Origin: Rhodocyclaceae bacterium
GTDB lineage: Bacteria > Pseudomonadota > Gammaproteobacteria > Burkholderiales > Rhodocyclaceae
Direction: 5' to 3'
Length of the DNA stretch: 54,285 nt
NCBI GenBank assembly: GCA_028714035.1
Contig: JAQTNA010000030.1
Span: 1 to 54,285, forward strand
The notes beneath the pieces are model-generated. The model did not search any database and had not been told where the DNA came from. It worked only from the letters and a program-made list of their open reading frames with translations. Positions 35,234 to 44,189 of the stretch are shown piece after piece (the stretch's first letter is position 1; each line of letters begins with the position of its first letter). A program made the position numbers and the translations under genes.

Positions 35234-36391
35234 TTACTCCGAGGTCTTCGCCATCTTCGGCCGGCGGCCGATTTCCAGCCGGACATCCATATCCAGGCGC
35301 TCTCGCCGGAGGTGGACCGTGGCGGCCTGGCCGGGCCTCAGGGCGGCGATCAGGTCTATCATGGTCTGGGGATCGGGCACCGAGGTGCCTTGCACGGAAG
35401 TCAGGATGTCGCCGGGGCGGATGCCGGCCCGGTCGGCCGGGCCGCCGCGCATGACGCCGGCGATGAGGGCACCCTGGGTGGCCGGCAGATTGAAGGATTC
35501 CGCCAGGTCCGGGGTGATTTCCTGGGCTTCCACGCCTATCCAGCCCCGGGTCACGGTGCCGTTTCGGATGATCTGCTCCATGATGTTCCGGGCCAGGGAC
35601 ATGGGGATGGCGAAACCGATGCCCAGCGAGCCGCCGCTCTGGGAGTAGATGGCGGCGTTGATGCCGATCAGGTTGCCGTTGGTGTCCACCAGGGCGCCGC
35701 CGGAATTGCCGGGATTGATGGCGGCGTCGGTCTGGATGAAGTTCTCGAAGGTATTGATGCCCAGGTGGCTGCGGCCCAGGGCGGAGATGATGCCCATGGT
35801 CACCGTCTGGCCCACGCCGAAGGGATTGCCGATGGCCAGCACCACGTCGCCCACGCGCTGCCCGTCCGATGCGGCCATGGTGATGGCGGGAAGGGGTTGG
35901 CCGGCCTCTATCCTCAGGACGGCCAGGTCGGAATCCGGGTCCGCGCCCACCACCCGGGCGGCGAACTTGCGCCCGTTGTTGAGGGCCACCTCGATCTCGT
36001 CGGCGGCTTCCACCACGTGGTTGTTGGTCAGGATGTAGCCGTCGGGACTCACGATCACCCCGCTGCCCAGGCCGGACTGGCGCCGGGACTCGTTGGGTAC
36101 CTGGTCGCCGAAGAAGCGCCGGAACAGCGGGTCATCCAGGAGGGGGTGGCGGGGAACCTTGATATCCTTGCGGGTGAAGATGTGCACCACGGAGGGCAGG
36201 GCCTTCTTCGCCGCTTCGCCGTAGCTCACCGGCCCGTGCAGGGCGGCGGGGGCGCTACCCGGTGCGATTTCCTGGAGGGCGATGATGTTCGGGCTGCGTC
36301 CCAGCCACTCCGGCTTGAGGGTGGCGAGCACGAACAGGATGGCCACGCTGACGGTGACCGCTTGGGAAAAGACCAGCCAGATACGGCGCAT
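35234..36391 (-). CDS. Membrane-anchored HtrA/DegS-type serine protease
   Basis: The 385-residue protein has an N-terminal membrane anchor (about residues 7-25), a trypsin-like protease domain and one PDZ domain (about 285-380). The triad is His125 (LTNNHVVEA), Asp155 (DPDSDLAVL) and Ser230 ([11 protein letters not shown]). Relatives DegS/AlgW cleave the RseA/MucA anti-sigma factor after sensing misfolded outer-membrane proteins through the PDZ. A single PDZ and the uncleaved anchor favour DegS/AlgW over DegP. It is divergent from the Nif3-family gene, a common arrangement in this group. Confidence 0.92.
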   Translation of the reverse strand: MRRIWLVFSQAVTVSVAILFVLATLKPEWLGRSPNIIALQEIAPGSAPAALHGPVSYGEAAKKALPSVVHIFTRKDIKVPRHPLLDDPLFRRFFGDQVPNESRRQSGLGSGVIVSPDGYILTNNHVVEAADEIEVALNNGRKFAARVVGADPDSDLAVLRIEAGQPLPAITMAASDGQRVGDVVLAIGNPFGVGQTVTMGIISALGRSHLGINTFENFIQTDAAINPGNSGGALVDTNGNLIGINAAIYSQSGGSLGIGFAIPMSLARNIMEQIIRNGTVTRGWIGVEAQEITPDLAESFNLPATQGALIAGVMRGGPADRAGIRPGDILTSVQGTSVPDPQTMIDLIAALRPGQAATVHLRRERLDMDVRLEIGRRPKMAKTSE

Positions 36392-36472
36392 GATGGTAGT
36401 CGTGAACCTATAATATGACGCGGCTCGGGGCGATGCGCCCTAGCAGCCAATACTTGTGAAGGGTGATGCCCC

Positions 36473-37219
36473 ATGCAGAGAACTGAACTCGATTCCTACC
36501 TCGGACAACTGCTCCGGGTCGGCGACTTCCACGATTATTGCCCAAACGGTTTGCAAGTGGAAGGCAGGGCCGAGGTGCATAGGATATTGGCCGGGGTGAG
36601 CGCCAGTCAGGCGCTGCTGGATACGGCGGTGGAGTGGGGGGCGGACGCAGTCCTCGTGCATCACGGCTGGTTCTGGCGCGGCGAGGATGGGCGCGTCACC
36701 GGACTGCGTAGACGGCGGTTGGCCACCCTGATCAAGCATGACATCAATCTCTTCGCCTATCATCTGCCGCTGGATGCCCACCCGGAGTTGGGAAACAACG
36801 CCCAGTTGGCGCGGCTTCTGGGCTGGACGGTTTCCGGGCGCTTCGGCGAACAGGATATCGCCTTCCTGGGGGAACCCGGCGAGGTCGTCAGCGCCGCCCA
36901 GATGGCCGCCACGGTGGCCAGGGCACTGGGGCGGGTACCCCTGCTGGTGGGGGACGGGGCGCGACAGGTGCATAGGCTGGCCTGGTGCAGCGGCGGCGGC
37001 CAGGGCTACTTCGAGCAGGCGATTGCCGCCGGCGTGGACCTCTTCGTATCCGGCGAAATTTCCGAACAGACGACCCATCTGGCGCGGGAATCCGGGGTGC
37101 CTTTCCTGGCGGCCGGGCACCACGCCACCGAGCGTTACGGGGCCAGGGCGCTTGCCGAGCACCTTGCCCGGCATTTCAATCTCAATTGCCGTTTCATGGA
37201 CATTGATAATCCGGCGTGA
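36473..37219 (+). CDS. Nif3-like dinuclear metal centre hexameric protein (YbgI family)
   Basis: The 248-residue protein has the metal-binding signatures of the Nif3 family: DAVLVHHGWFWRGE, FAYHLPLDAHPELGNN and FLAAGHHATERYG. The fold forms a hexameric toroid with two metals per subunit; GTP cyclohydrolase I type 2 is an old label without firm support, and the function is unsettled. A -10-like TATAAT lies at 36409-36414. Confidence 0.93.
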   Translation: MQRTELDSYLGQLLRVGDFHDYCPNGLQVEGRAEVHRILAGVSASQALLDTAVEWGADAVLVHHGWFWRGEDGRVTGLRRRRLATLIKHDINLFAYHLPLDAHPELGNNAQLARLLGWTVSGRFGEQDIAFLGEPGEVVSAAQMAATVARALGRVPLLVGDGARQVHRLAWCSGGGQGYFEQAIAAGVDLFVSGEISEQTTHLARESGVPFLAAGHHATERYGARALAEHLARHFNLNCRFMDIDNPA

Positions 37220-37234
37220 GGTTGACTCCCGGCA

Positions 37235-37450
37235 CTACTGGCTGGCGGGCCAATCCGGCAACTGGAGGTTGTAGACCTCCCGGAGGCGCCCGGCCAGGAT
37301 GTCGAATTCGGTCTTGTTGCCCGCCTGGCGATGGATCTCGGCCAGTCTGACCCAGGTCTGGCAGCATTCGTCGGGGCATGCGTTCAAGGCATTGGCCAGG
37401 TAGTTGCCCAGGGCACGCCGGTCTGCCGCATGGTTGTTCCAGTGCCACAT
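37235..37450 (-). CDS. Small TPR-like hypothetical protein
   Basis: The 71-residue product starts MWHWNNHAADRRALGNYLAN and ends with helices VRLAEIHRQAGNKTEFDILA and LREVYNLQLPDWPASQ. This resembles a single TPR-like hairpin as in FimV C-termini, but that is only a resemblance. I chose the ATG at 37450 because GGAGG lies 9 nt upstream; a longer frame to 37510 has no such site. It is convergent with the Nif3-family gene. Confidence 0.6.
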   Translation of the reverse strand: MWHWNNHAADRRALGNYLANALNACPDECCQTWVRLAEIHRQAGNKTEFDILAGRLREVYNLQLPDWPASQ

Positions 37451-37600
37451 GGTGCCTTCCCTCCAAGCTGTTGAAGTCCGGGGCGGTGAGCCGCCACTGA
37501 CCTGATCCATGGCTTGAAGCTTAAAGGGGGCGACCCGGAGCGTCCGTGACGTATGCCACGGAGCGACGGAAATGAGCGGGAGGACGGGAAAGAGGGGAAC

Positions 37601-37807
37601 TCAGCCGCGTGCGGTGAGCATTCGGATGGCCAGGGGGAAGGCGCCGGTCAGCAGCAGCGCGATGCCGGAAACGATCAGTGCCAGGCCGCCGTCCCCGTTC
37701 AGCAGGGGATGCACTTGCTGGAGCGTCCCGGCCATGGCCAGGCCGCCGGTAAACAGCGTGACCACGCCCAGGGCGGCGGGCACGAGAAAGGAGATGGGCA
37801 GTTTCAT
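37601..37807 (-). CDS. Small two-helix membrane protein
   Basis: The 68-residue product has two hydrophobic segments (LVPAALGVVTLFTGGLAMAG and LALIVSGIALLLTGAFPLAI) joined by a short polar loop. It lies 48 nt upstream of the large SulP gene stop region, on the same strand, so it is the gene downstream of that SulP. No family recognised; it could be an accessory subunit of the transporter, but nothing in the sequence proves this. Confidence 0.6.
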   Translation of the reverse strand: MKLPISFLVPAALGVVTLFTGGLAMAGTLQQVHPLLNGDGGLALIVSGIALLLTGAFPLAIRMLTARG

Positions 37808-37855
37808 GGGGCGGGATGATACCTCAAACCGCCCCTTCCGGGCCCGCGTCCGGTG

Positions 37856-39982
37856 TCATCCGGCGGTTCGTGCCCGACGCAGGGGGTCATCATCGCCCAC
37901 GTTCTCGGAGCGCGCGTAGATGCGTTCCAGCGCCCTGTCCGCCGTGGGGAAGAAGCGCTTCTCGCCGATCACGCCAAAGAGGCCGGTGGCGTGCATGACG
38001 TCCGATACCTGCTTCTTGAGGCCGGAGAAAAGCATGACCACCCCGATCTCGTTCAGGCGTTCCACCAGGTGGCGGATCACCTCTTCACCGGAGGCATCCA
38101 GCTCGTTGATGCCCTCGCCGACGATGAGCAGATAGGGCGCCTGCGGGTTGGCCGCCACGGCTTCCAGGATGGCGTCCTCGAAATAGGCGACGTTGGCGAA
38201 GTAGAGCCGGCCATCGAAGCGCACCGCGGTGATGAGCTCCGAAGGCGGCAGGTTGTTGATCTTGGCGTCCCGCAGGGTGCCATCCTTGAACCGGCCCAGG
38301 ATGGCGACCCGGGGCGACATGGTGCGGTAGAGATAGAGGCCGATGGCCAGGCCCGCGCCGACCATGATGCCGTTGTCCAGGTGGGGGGCGAAGGCCAGGG
38401 TGGACAGGAAGGTGACGACCGAGGCGATGCCGTCGTGTTTGTTGGCGTGCCAGGCGTGGTTCACGGCCTTGAAGTTGATGAGACCGATCACCGCCATGAT
38501 GATGACCGCCGCCAGCACGGCCTGGGGCAGGTGGTAGAGCAGCGGCGTCAGGAACAGGAGGGTCAGGAGCACGAACAGGCCCGTGAAGACCGAGGACATG
38601 CCGGTCCTGGCGCCGGCGTTGATATTCACCGCCGAGCGGGAGAAGGAGCCGGACACCGGGAAGGACTGGGTAAAGCTGCCGATGATGTTGGACAGGCCCT
38701 GGCCCACCAGTTCCTGGTTCGGGTCTATCCTGTCCTTGGTCTTGGCGGCGATGGCCTTGGCGATGGAGATGGCCTCCATGAAGCCCACCAGGGAAATCAC
38801 GATGGCGGCGGACAGGAGTTTGCCCAGCATGTCCCAGGAAATCTTGGGTACGCCGATGGAGGGCAGGCCCTCGGGCACCCTACCCACGACCTCGCCGCCG
38901 CCGGTGAGCTTCAGCTTGCCCTGGGTGGCCTTGGCGATGCGCCAGCGGTGGCCGTCGCCGCTCATGCCGGCGGGCAGCCGGCCCTCGGCATAGAAATCCA
39001 CGCTCTTGCCGTCGGGAGAGACTACCCGTTCGAAGGCAAAGCTGCGCAGAGCCCGGTTGCGGCGGCGGTTCTCGTCCTCTCTGTCCTTGATCTGTAGTTT
39101 CAGCAGTTCCATCTCGTAATTGAGGGTCACGAACTCCCGGGAGGGTTCGCCTTCCTTGCTCCCGGCCTGCTTCTGCTCGGCCGCCTTGGTTGCGATCTGG
39201 TCGTTGATCTCCTTGATGCGAGATTCGGCGCGATCGAACTCGATGAGCAAAGACCTGGCTTCCGGCTCCATGATCTGTTCGAGGGTGGCGGTACTGTTCT
39301 GCTCGAAGCCGATGACCCAGGAAACCGTGGTGGTCAGGGCGACGGCGACCAGCACGCCGGGCATCTTGGGCGCGAACTTGCGCAGGCCCCAGATCAGGGC
39401 GATGGCGGCCAGGCCCATGGCCAGGGTCGGCAGGTGGGTGTCGCCCACCTGCTTGATGACGCCCCAGATGTCGTTGATGAAATGTTCGGAACGCCCCACG
39501 GGAACGCCGATGAGCTTGTTGACCTGGGACAGGCCGATGATCATGGCGGCGGCGTTGGTGAAGCCGACGATCACCGGGTGGGAGAGGAAATTCACCACCA
39601 CCCCCAGCTTGAACAGGCCCAGGGCCAGTTGCACGATGCCCACCAGCAGGGCCAGCATGACCGCCAGGGCGATGAAGTTCTCGGAGCCCGCCGCCGCCAG
39701 GGGCGCAAGCGATGAGGCCGTCAGGAGGGAGACCACCGCCACCGGCCCGGTGCCGAGCTGGTTGGAGGAGCCCCAGAGGGCCGCCACCATCACCGGCAGG
39801 AAAGCGGCGTAGAGGCCGTAGTAGGCGGGCAATCCGGCCAGCTGGGCATAAGCCATGGACTGGGGCACCAGCACCAGCGCCACGGTCAGCCCGGCCAGGA
39901 AGTCGGCTCGAAAGCTGATCCCCGAATAGGGTAGCCAGCGCAGGAAGGGCAGGGCGCGTTGCAGAACGGGTGGCAGTGTCAT
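37856..39982 (-). CDS. SulP family anion transporter with STAS domain and a large central insertion
   Basis: The 708-residue protein is longer than the usual 550-600. The N-terminal transport half starts LPYSGISFRADFLAGLTVAL and has the sulphate-transporter signature LVPQSMAYAQLAGLPAYYGL. The second half resumes at KISWDMLGKLLSAAIVISLV, and a STAS domain (about 590-690) ends the chain. Between them, residues about 226-368 form a charged, coiled-coil-rich insertion (IEFDRAESRIKEINDQIATK; MELLKLQIKDREDENRRRN). The substrate could be sulphate, bicarbonate or another anion. I chose the ATG at 39982; an upstream frame to 40036 is possible. Confidence 0.85.
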   Translation of the reverse strand: MTLPPVLQRALPFLRWLPYSGISFRADFLAGLTVALVLVPQSMAYAQLAGLPAYYGLYAAFLPVMVAALWGSSNQLGTGPVAVVSLLTASSLAPLAAAGSENFIALAVMLALLVGIVQLALGLFKLGVVVNFLSHPVIVGFTNAAAMIIGLSQVNKLIGVPVGRSEHFINDIWGVIKQVGDTHLPTLAMGLAAIALIWGLRKFAPKMPGVLVAVALTTTVSWVIGFEQNSTATLEQIMEPEARSLLIEFDRAESRIKEINDQIATKAAEQKQAGSKEGEPSREFVTLNYEMELLKLQIKDREDENRRRNRALRSFAFERVVSPDGKSVDFYAEGRLPAGMSGDGHRWRIAKATQGKLKLTGGGEVVGRVPEGLPSIGVPKISWDMLGKLLSAAIVISLVGFMEAISIAKAIAAKTKDRIDPNQELVGQGLSNIIGSFTQSFPVSGSFSRSAVNINAGARTGMSSVFTGLFVLLTLLFLTPLLYHLPQAVLAAVIIMAVIGLINFKAVNHAWHANKHDGIASVVTFLSTLAFAPHLDNGIMVGAGLAIGLYLYRTMSPRVAILGRFKDGTLRDAKINNLPPSELITAVRFDGRLYFANVAYFEDAILEAVAANPQAPYLLIVGEGINELDASGEEVIRHLVERLNEIGVVMLFSGLKKQVSDVMHATGLFGVIGEKRFFPTADRALERIYARSENVGDDDPLRRARTAG

Positions 39983-40218
39983 GGAGCTCGGTTCCCTGAA
40001 TGTGAAAGCCTCATGCGCCGGCCTTGCCATTATCACGGAGCCCTGGCCGGCATGCGGGCAAGCCCCGCCGATCAGATCATGACGACTTCACGGGGCATTG
40101 ACCGCGCATTGACGCAATCTTGACGAAGCTCGAATATTAGCAGCCCTGATTCCACGAGACCAAGCTGGTTTTTCTCCTGTTTCAATCAGCGGGCTGTATG
40201 GTGCAATGCAGAAAGGAA

Positions 40219-40250
40219 AGGGCGGCATGGGCCGAAACCCATGCCGCCCT
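40219..40250 (-). terminator. Rho-independent terminator after the SulP cluster
   Basis: A perfect 13 bp stem agggcggcatggg/cccatgccgccct has a CCGAAA loop. On the minus strand it is followed by TTCCTTTC. It ends the transcript of the SulP gene at 40271. I see no gene in 39983-40218. Confidence 0.88.
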
Positions 40251-40270
40251 GGTATCCGGGGGGATCTATC

Positions 40271-42070
40271 TCAAGCAGCGCGCTTGAGGGTCATGCACTT
40301 CCTCTCGCACTGGCTGAAGACGTGCTCCGGGCATTTCTCGCAGACGCCCTGATCGAGGCCGCCGACGAGGGCGTTGATGGCCAGGGGGATGGAGGGGAAG
40401 TTCACGATGGGGCCGAGGCGGTCGGTGAAGGTGGCGTTGCCCAGCATGTGCAGGGCGCCTTCGCGCAGGCCGTAGAAGGTGAGGCTGCCCCCCAGTTTCC
40501 TGCGGCGTTCCGCCTCGTGGGCCAGGAGCTCGGCGCCGGCCACGTCAATGAAGTTCATGCTGCGGCCGGTGACCAGGAGGTGCTTCTGGTCCGGGCGGCG
40601 CTCGGCGATCTCGTGCAGGTATTCGCCGATGTGGTTCACCGCGCCGAAGTAGAGGGAGCCCTCGATGCGGACGATGCGCAGTTGCGGGCACTCCGCCTGT
40701 CCCGGCTCCCGTTCCACGAGTCCTCCCTGGGGGTTCTCCAGGTCGGGCACCAGGGTGCGCACGGTGGGGCGGGAGGTGCGGTTGAGGTAGAGCATGAGGG
40801 AGAGCACGATGCCGACGACGATGGCCATTTCCAGGTGCATGACCAGGGTGGCGGTGAAGGTGACGGCCAGCACGGCGGCCTCCGAGCGGCTGGCGCGGAA
40901 GATGGAGCCGATGTGGTGGAAGTCAATGAGGCCCCAGGCGACCAGGAACAGGATGCCGGCCATGGCGGCGATGGGCAGGTAGGCGGCAAGCGGCGCCACG
41001 GCCAGGACGATGAGGATCAGGGCGACGGAAGCGAACACGGCCGCCAGCGGCGTCCGGGCACCGGCCTCGTAATTGACGCCGGAGCGGTTGAAGGAGCCCG
41101 ACGAAGGATAGGCGGAGAAGAAGGAACCGACGACGTTGGAGAGGCCCTGGCCGATGAATTCCTGGTTGCCGTCAATGCGCTGCCCCGACTTGGTGGCGAC
41201 TGACCTGGCGATGGACACCGCTTCCGTGAGGCCCAGGATGGTGACGGCGAAGGCTGCGCTCATCAACTGCTTCAGGGTATCCCAGTGGAAGTCGGGGGCG
41301 GACAGGGCGGGCAGGGCACCGGGCAGGGCGCCGATGGTCTTGATGCCGGTCACTTCCGCACCCAGGGACTGATTCAGGGCGAAGGCGAAGACGCTGCCGA
41401 CGAGCATGGCGACCACCATGTAGGGAACCTTCGTCAGCCACTTCTTGGCCGCGATACCCGAGAGCAGGGTGGCCGCGCCGACGGCGACGACCCAGAGGTT
41501 GCTGTGGGCGGCCTGGAGCGCGAACTGGTGCAGGACTTCGAAGAACGAGATGCCCCGGGGGATGGGCAGGCCGAAGAAATTCTTGATCTGGCTGCTCATG
41601 ATGAGGAGCGCGGCGCCGGCGGTGAAGCCCACCACCACGGTGTGGGAGATGAAGTTCACCAGGGTGCCGAGCTTGGCCATGCCCATGATGAGTTGGAAGA
41701 GGCCGACCATGAAGGCCAGGGTCAGGACTTCGGAGACGTAGCGTTCGGAGCCCGGTTCGGCGAACTGGGAGATGGTGGCGAAGACCACGAGGGAGATGGC
41801 GTTGGTGGGGCCGGAAACCAGGTGCCAGGAGGAACCGAAGAGGGCGGCGATGACGGCGGGCACCATGGCGGCGTAGAGGCCGTACTGGGGCGGCATGCCG
41901 GCCAGGGTGGCGAAGGCCACGCCCTGGGGCAGGACGATGATGGCCCCGATCAGGCCCGCGATCAGGTCATCCTTCAGGGTACCCCGGGTAACCTGGGGCA
42001 GCCATTGCAGGAAGGGAAAGAGCCTGGCGGGCTCCGGAATCAGGCGTTGAAGGGAGGCGGGCAGGGACAT
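40271..42070 (-). CDS. SulP family anion transporter, copy 1 of a duplicated pair
   Basis: The 599-residue protein has the SulP signature VLPQGVAFATLAGMPPQYGL, about 12-14 membrane helices, and a C-terminal STAS domain (about 470-570, including SMNFIDVAGAELLAHEAERR). A cysteine-rich tail (VCEKCPEHVFSQCERKC) follows. It is nearly the same as the protein of 44190-45992 over most of its length. The two-component system lies between the copies; this gene is 136 nt downstream of the kinase. The anion is not determinable from sequence. Confidence 0.92.
   Translation of the reverse strand: MSLPASLQRLIPEPARLFPFLQWLPQVTRGTLKDDLIAGLIGAIIVLPQGVAFATLAGMPPQYGLYAAMVPAVIAALFGSSWHLVSGPTNAISLVVFATISQFAEPGSERYVSEVLTLAFMVGLFQLIMGMAKLGTLVNFISHTVVVGFTAGAALLIMSSQIKNFFGLPIPRGISFFEVLHQFALQAAHSNLWVVAVGAATLLSGIAAKKWLTKVPYMVVAMLVGSVFAFALNQSLGAEVTGIKTIGALPGALPALSAPDFHWDTLKQLMSAAFAVTILGLTEAVSIARSVATKSGQRIDGNQEFIGQGLSNVVGSFFSAYPSSGSFNRSGVNYEAGARTPLAAVFASVALILIVLAVAPLAAYLPIAAMAGILFLVAWGLIDFHHIGSIFRASRSEAAVLAVTFTATLVMHLEMAIVVGIVLSLMLYLNRTSRPTVRTLVPDLENPQGGLVEREPGQAECPQLRIVRIEGSLYFGAVNHIGEYLHEIAERRPDQKHLLVTGRSMNFIDVAGAELLAHEAERRRKLGGSLTFYGLREGALHMLGNATFTDRLGPIVNFPSIPLAINALVGGLDQGVCEKCPEHVFSQCERKCMTLKRAA
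40362..41959. repeat. Direct duplication, left copy (SulP genes)
   Basis: This stretch aligns with 44293-45890 at a constant offset of 3931 nt, with long identical blocks at both ends (40362-40478 and 41802-41959 are 117 and 158 nt without a difference). The interval between the two copies carries the two-component system. Confidence 0.85.
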
Positions 42071-42206
42071 GGCGGCAGGCGCACAGGCGCGGGTCGTGGC
42101 GACGAGCCTTATGCTACCCGCCTATCCGTCATGGGACCGTGAAGCCGGCGTCAAGGATGGGTTAAGAGCCGGTATACCCAGGCCGGGGACAAGGGCGTGG
42201 GCCGCT

Positions 42207-43490
42207 TCAGGGGGCGACGTCCGGGTGGAACAGCAGGGAAGCCGCCGTGCCCTGGCCTTCCCGGCTTTCGATGCTGATGCTCCAGCCGTAGCGCTCGCAG
42301 ATACGTTTCACCAGGGAGAGGCCTATGCCCTGGCCCTGGCTGGCCGCACCCTTGTAGTAGCGTTGAAAGACGCGGCCGATTTCCTCCGACTTGATGCCCA
42401 CGCCGGTGTCGCTCACGTCCAGGCGGTCGGCATCCAGGCTGATGGCGACCTGGCCGGCCTCGGTGTGGGCGAAGGCGTTTCTCACCAGGTTGCCGACGAT
42501 GATGGAAAGCAAGGTCGCTTCCACAGGCAGGCGCGGTGCGGCCCGGATTTCCACGCGCACTTCCGTGTTGCGCGAGCCGATCAGCTGGCGGTGGCGCTCC
42601 ACGCAGTCGCGCACCACCGCGGCGGCATCGCAGCTCACCTCCCCGTGGGCCTCGGCATTTTCCTCCCGGGCCATGAGCAGCAGGGCGCGGATCAGTTCCC
42701 CCATGTCCCTGGCCACCCGCTCCATGCGCGCCAGCCGCGTGCGCTGGATGTCGTTCAGGGCCGGGTCGTCCTGGAGCAGCTCCACCGCGCCCTGGATCAC
42801 GGCCAAAGGGGTGCGCAGTTCGTGGCTGACATCGGCCGTGAAGGCGCGCTCCCGGTCCACGAAGGCGTGTAGCCGGGACAGGTAGGCATCGAAGGTGCGC
42901 CGCAGTTCGCCCAGTTCGTCCCGCGGGCCATCGTCGCTGGCCGCCAGGTGGGGCGGGTCTTCCGGGGAGGCCTGGGCCACCTGGCGCGCCAGGGTGGTGA
43001 CCGGCGCGATGACCCGGCCCGCGAGCCAGAGGCCGCCGGCGGCAGACACCAGAATCATGATGAGTACGCCACCCACCAGCCAGGCGATGAAGCGTTGCTC
43101 CCGGAGTCTCTGCCGGGTCTCGTTGAAAGCCATGAAATAGCGGGTGCCCTGGGCATCTGCCACGGCGACGCGGAAGGGGGCGCCGTCCAGTTCGATGTTG
43201 TGGCGTCCGGGCGAAAGCCTGCGCATGGCTTCGGGTACGGGGTCGAGGGGGGCGCCGGCCAGCACCACGTAGCCGCGCAGGGTCAGGGTGGAGGGCGGGA
43301 TGGAGAGGGGGTTGCGGCTGCGGCGGGCCATGTAGTCGTCCAGCTCGGCCCGCAGGGTCTCGTCTATCAGGCGCTGGCTCAGGTCGTGGGTGGCGAAATA
43401 GAGCCCTGTGGCCAGCAGGAGACTGACCAGGCCCCCGAACCAGGCGAAGGCGTTGGCGACACGCAGCCTGAGGCTGTGGCGGCGGCGCAT
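42207..43490 (-). CDS. Two-component sensor histidine kinase
   Basis: The 427-residue inner-membrane kinase has two transmembrane helices (about 15-34 and 134-156) around a 100-residue periplasmic sensor. A HAMP-like linker and HisKA with His223 in ADVSHELRTPLAVIQG follow, then the ATPase with LVRNAFAHTEAG, DVSDTGVGIKSEE and GQGIGLSLVKRICE. The gene lies 7 nt after the response regulator and shares its transcript. Its place between two SulP genes suggests it senses an anion or a related stress. Confidence 0.93.
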   Translation of the reverse strand: MRRRHSLRLRVANAFAWFGGLVSLLLATGLYFATHDLSQRLIDETLRAELDDYMARRSRNPLSIPPSTLTLRGYVVLAGAPLDPVPEAMRRLSPGRHNIELDGAPFRVAVADAQGTRYFMAFNETRQRLREQRFIAWLVGGVLIMILVSAAGGLWLAGRVIAPVTTLARQVAQASPEDPPHLAASDDGPRDELGELRRTFDAYLSRLHAFVDRERAFTADVSHELRTPLAVIQGAVELLQDDPALNDIQRTRLARMERVARDMGELIRALLLMAREENAEAHGEVSCDAAAVVRDCVERHRQLIGSRNTEVRVEIRAAPRLPVEATLLSIIVGNLVRNAFAHTEAGQVAISLDADRLDVSDTGVGIKSEEIGRVFQRYYKGAASQGQGIGLSLVKRICERYGWSISIESREGQGTAASLLFHPDVAP

Positions 43491-43497
43491 CCTGGCC

Positions 43498-44181
43498 TCA
43501 GGCGGGAGTCAGTTGCCAGCCGTGGCCGCGCAGGGTGTGCAGCAGGGGGGACTCCCCCGGCTGGTCAATCCCGCTGCGCAGGACGTGCATGTGGGCGCGC
43601 AGCGCGTCGCTGTCGGGCGGGGAATCGCCCCATACCGCCCGCTCGATCTCCTCCCGGCCCAGCACCCGGGGGCTCGCGCGCATGAGCAGTTCCAGGATGC
43701 GCAGGGGAATGGGCGGGAGCTTCACCTCCCGATGGCCCCGGGTCAGGCGCACGGTGTCCACGTCGAGGATCAGGTCCCCCACCTGAAGGCGCTGTTGCCG
43801 GTTCTGGTCGGAGGCGCGCCGCGCGAGGGTGCGCAGGCGCACTTCCACTTCCCTCAGGGCGAAGGGTTTGACCAGGTAGTCGTCGGCACCGGATTCCAGG
43901 CCGATGATCTTGTCCTCCAGGGAGTCCCGCGCCGTGAGCATCAGCACCGGGGTGCGGCAGCCCGCCTCCTCGCGCAGCTTGCGGCACAGGGTGATGCCGT
44001 CCATGCCGGGCAGTATCAGGTCCAGGGCGATGGCGTCGTAGCTGTTGACCAGAGCCAGGTGCAGTCCGGTGAGGCCGTCTCCGGCGGCGTCCACCGCGTG
44101 GCCCTTGGCGCTCAGGAAGTCCACCAGATTGGCCGCCAGATCCCGGTTGTCCTCGATCACCAGCACCTTCAGTGAGGTCAT
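43498..44181 (-). CDS. OmpR-family response regulator
   Basis: The 227-residue protein has a receiver domain (phospho-acceptor Asp54 in AIALDLILPGMDG, Lys in YLVKPFALREVEV) and a winged-helix DNA-binding domain (about 130-225; REIERAVWGDSPPDSDALR, LRGHGWQLTPA). It begins 8 nt after the SulP copy 2 stop. It probably regulates the flanking SulP genes with its partner kinase. Confidence 0.93.
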   Translation of the reverse strand: MTSLKVLVIEDNRDLAANLVDFLSAKGHAVDAAGDGLTGLHLALVNSYDAIALDLILPGMDGITLCRKLREEAGCRTPVLMLTARDSLEDKIIGLESGADDYLVKPFALREVEVRLRTLARRASDQNRQQRLQVGDLILDVDTVRLTRGHREVKLPPIPLRILELLMRASPRVLGREEIERAVWGDSPPDSDALRAHMHVLRSGIDQPGESPLLHTLRGHGWQLTPA

Positions 44182-44189
44182 GGCATGCC

